In this document: piece by piece, positions 6,651 through 9,685 of the stretch | Numbering within the stretch: the stretch's first letter is position 1 | How the letters are laid out: the number at the start of each line of letters is the position of its first letter | NCBI GenBank assembly: GCA_016463265.1 | Contig: JAEMRP010000019.1 | Location: 2,298-11,982 of the forward strand | Direction of reading: 5' to 3' | Origin: Microbacteriaceae bacterium | Lineage (GTDB): Bacteria; Actinomycetota; Actinomycetes; Actinomycetales; Microbacteriaceae | DNA: 9,685 nt | The notes under the pieces: generated by a model | Seen by the model: the letters and a program-made list of their open reading frames with translations, nothing else | What the model was told of the DNA's origin: nothing | Database searches by the model: none | Made by a program: the position numbers and the translations under genes

Positions 6651-7197
6651 CCTGTCGGCCCAAAGGATTCTCGCGACAATCGGCCCGAACGCCACGGTAG
6701 AACAAATAGCGAAACACGCCGACGTCTCGCCCGCGACGGTTGACAACTATTTCGGCAACAAGGAATCGTTATTGATGACAGGCCTTGATCAGGCGTTGCG
6801 CGAATGGGTTGACTGGGCTTACGGAGACACCTCTAAGGGCGAAAGTCTTGAGGCGCTGATCGATGTCTGCCGAAAACTGTTCCGGGTGGGTCAGACCCAT
6901 CCCGAGTTCAGCCAAATCCTTGCAAACGCTCTACGCGACCCCGATTTCGTCATTGAAGCAGTCCTCGACGCCGCGCTGCCCGCTCTCGAGCACGTCGCTC
7001 ATCGCGGCCAATTGCCGATCGACGATTTTGAGCAACGAACCGCGTTGTGGGCCAACGCGGTTGCTGCGATCGTGCGGGACGTGCACACGACGCGAAAGCT
7101 TTCCCCCACGGCCGCCGATGCGTCGTTAGCAAAGGCTCTCGCGATTTGGGACGTGAGCCCCAAAACCGCGAAGGACATCACTTCCCGGCGTCTTTAA
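6598..7197 (+). CDS. TetR-family transcriptional regulator with replaced N-terminus
   Basis: From about 6649 the plus strand encodes a typical TetR DNA-binding domain: ILSAQRILATIGPNATVEQI, then HADVSPATVDNYFGNKESLL. A variable helical ligand domain to the TAA at 7195-7197 follows. The normal 10-15 residues before the first helix are not recognisable, because bases left of about 6650 read as a different gene on the other strand. Possible starts are TTG 6598 (199 aa, normal TetR length) and GTG 6508 (229 aa). Neither has a ribosome-binding site, though TATAAG at 6586-6591 would place a transcript start at TTG 6598. The gene may thus be a rescued fusion or a pseudogene. It converges on the ureohydrolase gene and overlaps its 3' end by 20 bp. 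By proximity it could control the ureohydrolase/NCS1 pair; this is inference. Confidence 0.7.
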   Translation: MTSFELTPSKSANCLALILSAQRILATIGPNATVEQIAKHADVSPATVDNYFGNKESLLMTGLDQALREWVDWAYGDTSKGESLEALIDVCRKLFRVGQTHPEFSQILANALRDPDFVIEAVLDAALPALEHVAHRGQLPIDDFEQRTALWANAVAAIVRDVHTTRKLSPTAADASLAKALAIWDVSPKTAKDITSRRL

Positions 7198-8176
7198 GGA
7201 GTCTCGCCTTGGCCCCAAAGAATTCCCAAATCAAGCGATGGGCGTTGTTGACGGTCACATCGGCGTGATCGTAGGCGGGTGCGACCTCCATCACATCGAA
7301 ACCAACCACGTCGAGTTCGAGTGTGAGCCGTCGAATGATCCGCAATAGGTCAATCGGTGCGAATCCGCCGGGTTCAGGGGTGCCGGTTGCCGGCGCAAAA
7401 CCGGGGTCGAGAACATCGATGTCAATCGAGATGTACGCCTTGGGCGCTCGGGCTTTCGCCTCGGCGATGACATCGGTGACTACCTCGTGAATTCCTCTCT
7501 CCCAGAATTCCTGCATCATGAAATGCCGAAGGTTGTTCTCGCGCATCCACTTCTGGTCCTCTTCGCCCGGCCAATAGCCGCGAAGCCCCAGCTGAAGGAA
7601 ACGGTCCCCGGGGATCGCGCCCGACTCGATAATTCGTCGCATCATGGAACCGTGGCTGGCGAAGTTACCCTCTAGCTCATAAGCCGTATCAGCATGCGCA
7701 TCGAAGTGAATCATCGCGACGTTGCCGAAACCGTGTTCTTCGGCTACTGCCATGACCGCCGGAAAAGTCACCGAATGGTCGCCGCCGAGAACGACAGGTG
7801 TAATCCCCCTCGACGTCACGTGTTTCACTCGATCGTAAATTGCCTGACGGGACGGCTCCCACAGCCCGTGACTGGTAATCGCGTCACCAAAGTCCACAAC
7901 TTTCAAATGTTCAAAGATTTCTACCCCGAGGTCCAAGTGGTAGGTGCCGGGGTTGTAGGCATTCGCTCGAAGCGCACGCGGTCCGAATCGAGCGCCCGGA
8001 CGGTTGGTGGTGCTGTCATCCCACGGCGCACCGACGACGGCGACGTGAGGCTTGATCACATCCAACTGTTCCGGTTCGGTAACAAATGGCTGCCTTCCGA
8101 ACGTGGCGAGCCCTTGGAACGAGGCGGCATCGAGTTGGCTACGCATTCCGTCGGGAAGGTCGTGGAGCTCAGTCAT
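7178..8176 (-). CDS. agmatinase/ureohydrolase (arginase) family protein
   Basis: A 332-aa enzyme from ATG 8176, the usual length for agmatinase-like ureohydrolases, which use two Mn (or Ni) ions to split urea from guanidino compounds. All metal-binding motifs are present: GGDHSVTFP (His134), HFDAHADT (Asp159, His161, Asp163) and SIDIDVLDPGFAPATGTPEP (Asp252, Asp254). GAPWD and the RPGARFGP loop near the N-terminus and the closing EVAPAYDHADVT are also typical. The frame extends to a GTG at 8245, but those residues (CDGHQITPSIAPCCA) are unlike the family and cover the divergent promoter region. ATG 8188 is a close alternative, and neither ATG has a strong Shine-Dalgarno site. Agmatine, 4-guanidinobutyrate, 3-guanidinopropionate and free guanidine are all possible substrates; the sequence alone does not decide. 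It is divergent from an NCS1 permease that could supply its substrate. Confidence 0.92.
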   Translation of the reverse strand: MTELHDLPDGMRSQLDAASFQGLATFGRQPFVTEPEQLDVIKPHVAVVGAPWDDSTTNRPGARFGPRALRANAYNPGTYHLDLGVEIFEHLKVVDFGDAITSHGLWEPSRQAIYDRVKHVTSRGITPVVLGGDHSVTFPAVMAVAEEHGFGNVAMIHFDAHADTAYELEGNFASHGSMMRRIIESGAIPGDRFLQLGLRGYWPGEEDQKWMRENNLRHFMMQEFWERGIHEVVTDVIAEAKARAPKAYISIDIDVLDPGFAPATGTPEPGGFAPIDLLRIIRRLTLELDVVGFDVMEVAPAYDHADVTVNNAHRLIWEFFGAKARLLKDAGK

Positions 8177-8185
8177 GGAAGTAAT

Positions 8186-8243
8186 CATCGCACAGCACGG
8201 CGCGATGGAGGGTGTAATCTGGTGCCCGTCGCAACGGGGCGAC
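8186..8243. promoter_or_regulatory. divergent regulatory region with inverted repeats
   Basis: The 91 bp between the ureohydrolase ATG (8176) and the permease ATG (8268) must hold both control regions. CATCGC (8186-8191) and GCGATG (8202-8207) form a 6-10-6 inverted repeat, a size that fits a dimeric repressor operator. Further right, CCCGT (8225-8229)/ACGGG (8234-8238) and GTCGC (8228-8232)/GCGAC (8239-8243) overlap and cannot form at the same time. TGTAAT (8213-8218) resembles a -10 box for the permease but lacks a good -35. Confidence 0.3.
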
Positions 8244-8267
8244 ACTCACTATGAGGTGGTTAGAAAT

Positions 8268-9659
8268 ATGGCCGAATTAATCGAAACTCGCGGAGTGGGA
8301 ACTGTCCCCGACGCCGAGCGAACTGCGAAACCATCGAGCATGGTCCAGGTCTACCTGGGAGCAAACCTGTCACTGTCCGTGATGGTATTCGGTTGGCTCG
8401 CGATTCTGTACGGCCTCGGTTTCTGGGAATCCGTGTCCGCGATTGTCGTCGGAACAGTGCTGGGTGCCCTGTTCGTTTCCCGCACCGCCCTGCTCGGGTG
8501 GAAGGCGGCGACCAACAATTCGGTTGCCTCGGGTGCGTATTTCGGGGTTCGTGGTCGCCTTGTCGGTTCGTTCGTTGGACTGCTGATTACTCTTCAATAC
8601 ATCGCTCTGACGGTCTGGACCGGGGGCGAGATGGTGACGTCGAGCGTCGGTCGCCTCGCCGGGTTCGAGTCGTCGGACATTCTGCTCGCTGGAGGGTACG
8701 CCCTCATCGCCGTCCTCATCGTGGTGTTTGCCATCTTTGGCTACCGGTTCATCGTCACACTCAATGGTTGGGTCACACCGGTGATGTTGGTGCTGATGGT
8801 TTTGACCGTGGTCGCACTGTGGTCGAATTTCGACCCCAACTACGCCGGCGACCCCGAACTGTACGCGCTCGGCTCGTTCTGGCCAACCTGGCTTCTCGCG
8901 GTGCTGACCACCGGATTGGCAGGTCCCGTGTCGTACGTGACACAAACCGGTGACTGGTCGCGGTACGTGTCGCCGACACAATCAGCGAAGTCCGTCGTGA
9001 TGAGCACCTTCACTGCGATGGTCGTCGGCCTGACGGTTCCGACCGTGTTCGGAGCCTTCGTCGCCACCGCCGCATTCGACGAATTCAGCTTTGCGGCTGG
9101 ATACGTCGCGGGCTCCCCCGAATGGCTCGTCGTTCCGTTGTTGCTCGTGGCCGTGGTCGGTTCACTCGGGCAGGGTTCGATCAACCTGTACAGCATGGGG
9201 CTCGACCTCGACGCGATTCTTCCGCGATTGTCACGTATTCGATCGACCGTTCTCGTTGCCGTCGTCTCTACCGCCCTCGTATTCATCGGTCGTTTCGTGT
9301 TCGACGCCGAGGCCGCGGTCACCACATCCGTTCTATTCTTGACATCGCTCGCGACGGCCTGGGCGGCGATCAGCATGGTCATGTATTGGCGAACAAACGG
9401 CAAGTTTTCGCAGAAAGATCTGCACGCCTTCAGTTCTCAGACGTCGGGCGGGTCCTACTGGTTCACCGGGGGGTGGAATCTCAAACTAGTGATTGCCTGG
9501 CTGGCAGGGTCTACCGCGGGAATCCTTGGCATTTCCAGCGTCGATTACGTCGGGCCACTCGCTGAGGCTTTCAGCGGGGTTGATGTGAGCGTTCCCGCGG
9601 CGGCGCTCGTCGCCATTGCTGGATTGTTGATCACGGGTTCACTCGGCCAAAAGAAATAG
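8268..9659 (+). CDS. NCS1-family permease (purine/cytosine permease-like)
   Basis: A 463-aa integral membrane protein with about 12 hydrophobic segments, typical of nucleobase:cation symporter-1 carriers, which import purines, cytosine, allantoin, hydantoins, thiamine and related small heterocycles or ureides. The first helix begins at GANLSLSVMVFGW (31-43). The loop YFGVRGRL (91-98), GDWSRYVSP (228-236) and SLGQGSINLYSMGLDL (299-314) match conserved NCS1 blocks. ATG 8268 is chosen over an in-frame start at 8052, which would overlap the divergent ureohydrolase gene. GAGGTGG (8253-8259) lies 8 bases upstream of the ATG. Its pairing with a ureohydrolase suggests that the imported compound is a guanidino- or ureido-compound broken down by that enzyme, or a nitrogen source used in parallel. 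A 26-base tail after the stop is all that is visible downstream. Confidence 0.9.
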   Translation: MAELIETRGVGTVPDAERTAKPSSMVQVYLGANLSLSVMVFGWLAILYGLGFWESVSAIVVGTVLGALFVSRTALLGWKAATNNSVASGAYFGVRGRLVGSFVGLLITLQYIALTVWTGGEMVTSSVGRLAGFESSDILLAGGYALIAVLIVVFAIFGYRFIVTLNGWVTPVMLVLMVLTVVALWSNFDPNYAGDPELYALGSFWPTWLLAVLTTGLAGPVSYVTQTGDWSRYVSPTQSAKSVVMSTFTAMVVGLTVPTVFGAFVATAAFDEFSFAAGYVAGSPEWLVVPLLLVAVVGSLGQGSINLYSMGLDLDAILPRLSRIRSTVLVAVVSTALVFIGRFVFDAEAAVTTSVLFLTSLATAWAAISMVMYWRTNGKFSQKDLHAFSSQTSGGSYWFTGGWNLKLVIAWLAGSTAGILGISSVDYVGPLAEAFSGVDVSVPAAALVAIAGLLITGSLGQKK

Positions 9660-9666
9660 TCGAGAC

Positions 9667-9685
9667 GGGCGAAGGGTCGACGCCC
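9667..9685 (+). terminator. possible terminator hairpin, cut by window end
   Basis: GGGCG (9667-9671) pairs with CGCCC (9681-9685) eight bases after the permease stop. The window ends on the right arm, so a following T tract cannot be seen. Confidence 0.25.

Noticed and set aside
8222..8262. Guanidine riboswitch in the permease leader
   Set aside because: The short hairpins do not match what I remember of the ykkC, mini-ykkC or ykkC-III consensus; reported only as inverted repeats.
8370..8981. 203-aa minus-strand open frame inside the NCS1 permease
   Set aside because: Highly charged His/Arg/Glu-rich translation typical of the antisense frame of a GC-rich membrane-protein gene; no start signal.

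Overview
The window looks like GC-rich bacterial DNA, most likely from an actinomycete. Codon use is G/C-rich, Shine-Dalgarno sites are clear, GTG starts are frequent, and there is an actinobacterial-style tRNA-Arg(UCU). I cannot name a genus. Every gene whose family I recognise fits the uptake or hydrolysis of small nitrogen compounds (amines, amides, guanidino compounds, peptides) or its regulation.

Layout. (1) Positions 1-2689, plus strand: a tightly coupled operon with the 3' part of a gamma-glutamyltransferase-like gene, an M20-family amidohydrolase/peptidase and a GntR/FCD regulator. The reading frames overlap by 4 bp and 1 bp. (2) 2741-2813: an intact tRNA-Arg(UCU) with a plausible promoter, followed by a strong bidirectional terminator. 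(3) 2882-5880, minus strand: a YtcJ-type amidohydrolase followed by a PuuP-like amine/amino-acid permease, probably one operon. (4) 6006-6051: an exact 46-bp copy of the 5' part of the tRNA-Arg, cut off in the variable loop. It is followed by a lower-GC patch (about 6052-6650) holding a minus-strand gene fragment with a Z-alpha-like winged helix. This patch runs straight into a TetR-type regulator that seems to have lost its original N-terminus. (5) 7178-8176, minus strand: an agmatinase/ureohydrolase-family gene, divergent from an NCS1-family permease at 8268-9659. The shared intergenic region contains inverted repeats.

How it fits together. The three modules each pair a hydrolase with a regulator or permease: GGT-like/M20/GntR, amidohydrolase/permease, and ureohydrolase/NCS1 with TetR nearby. 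That pattern suggests scavenging of nitrogen or carbon from amine- or amidine-containing compounds; the substrates are inferred, not shown. The most unusual feature is architectural. The amidohydrolase-permease block is bounded by direct repeats of the tRNA 5' half, and beside the truncated copy lies a piece of foreign-looking DNA ending inside the TetR gene. This looks like a scar of integration or rearrangement at tRNA-Arg.
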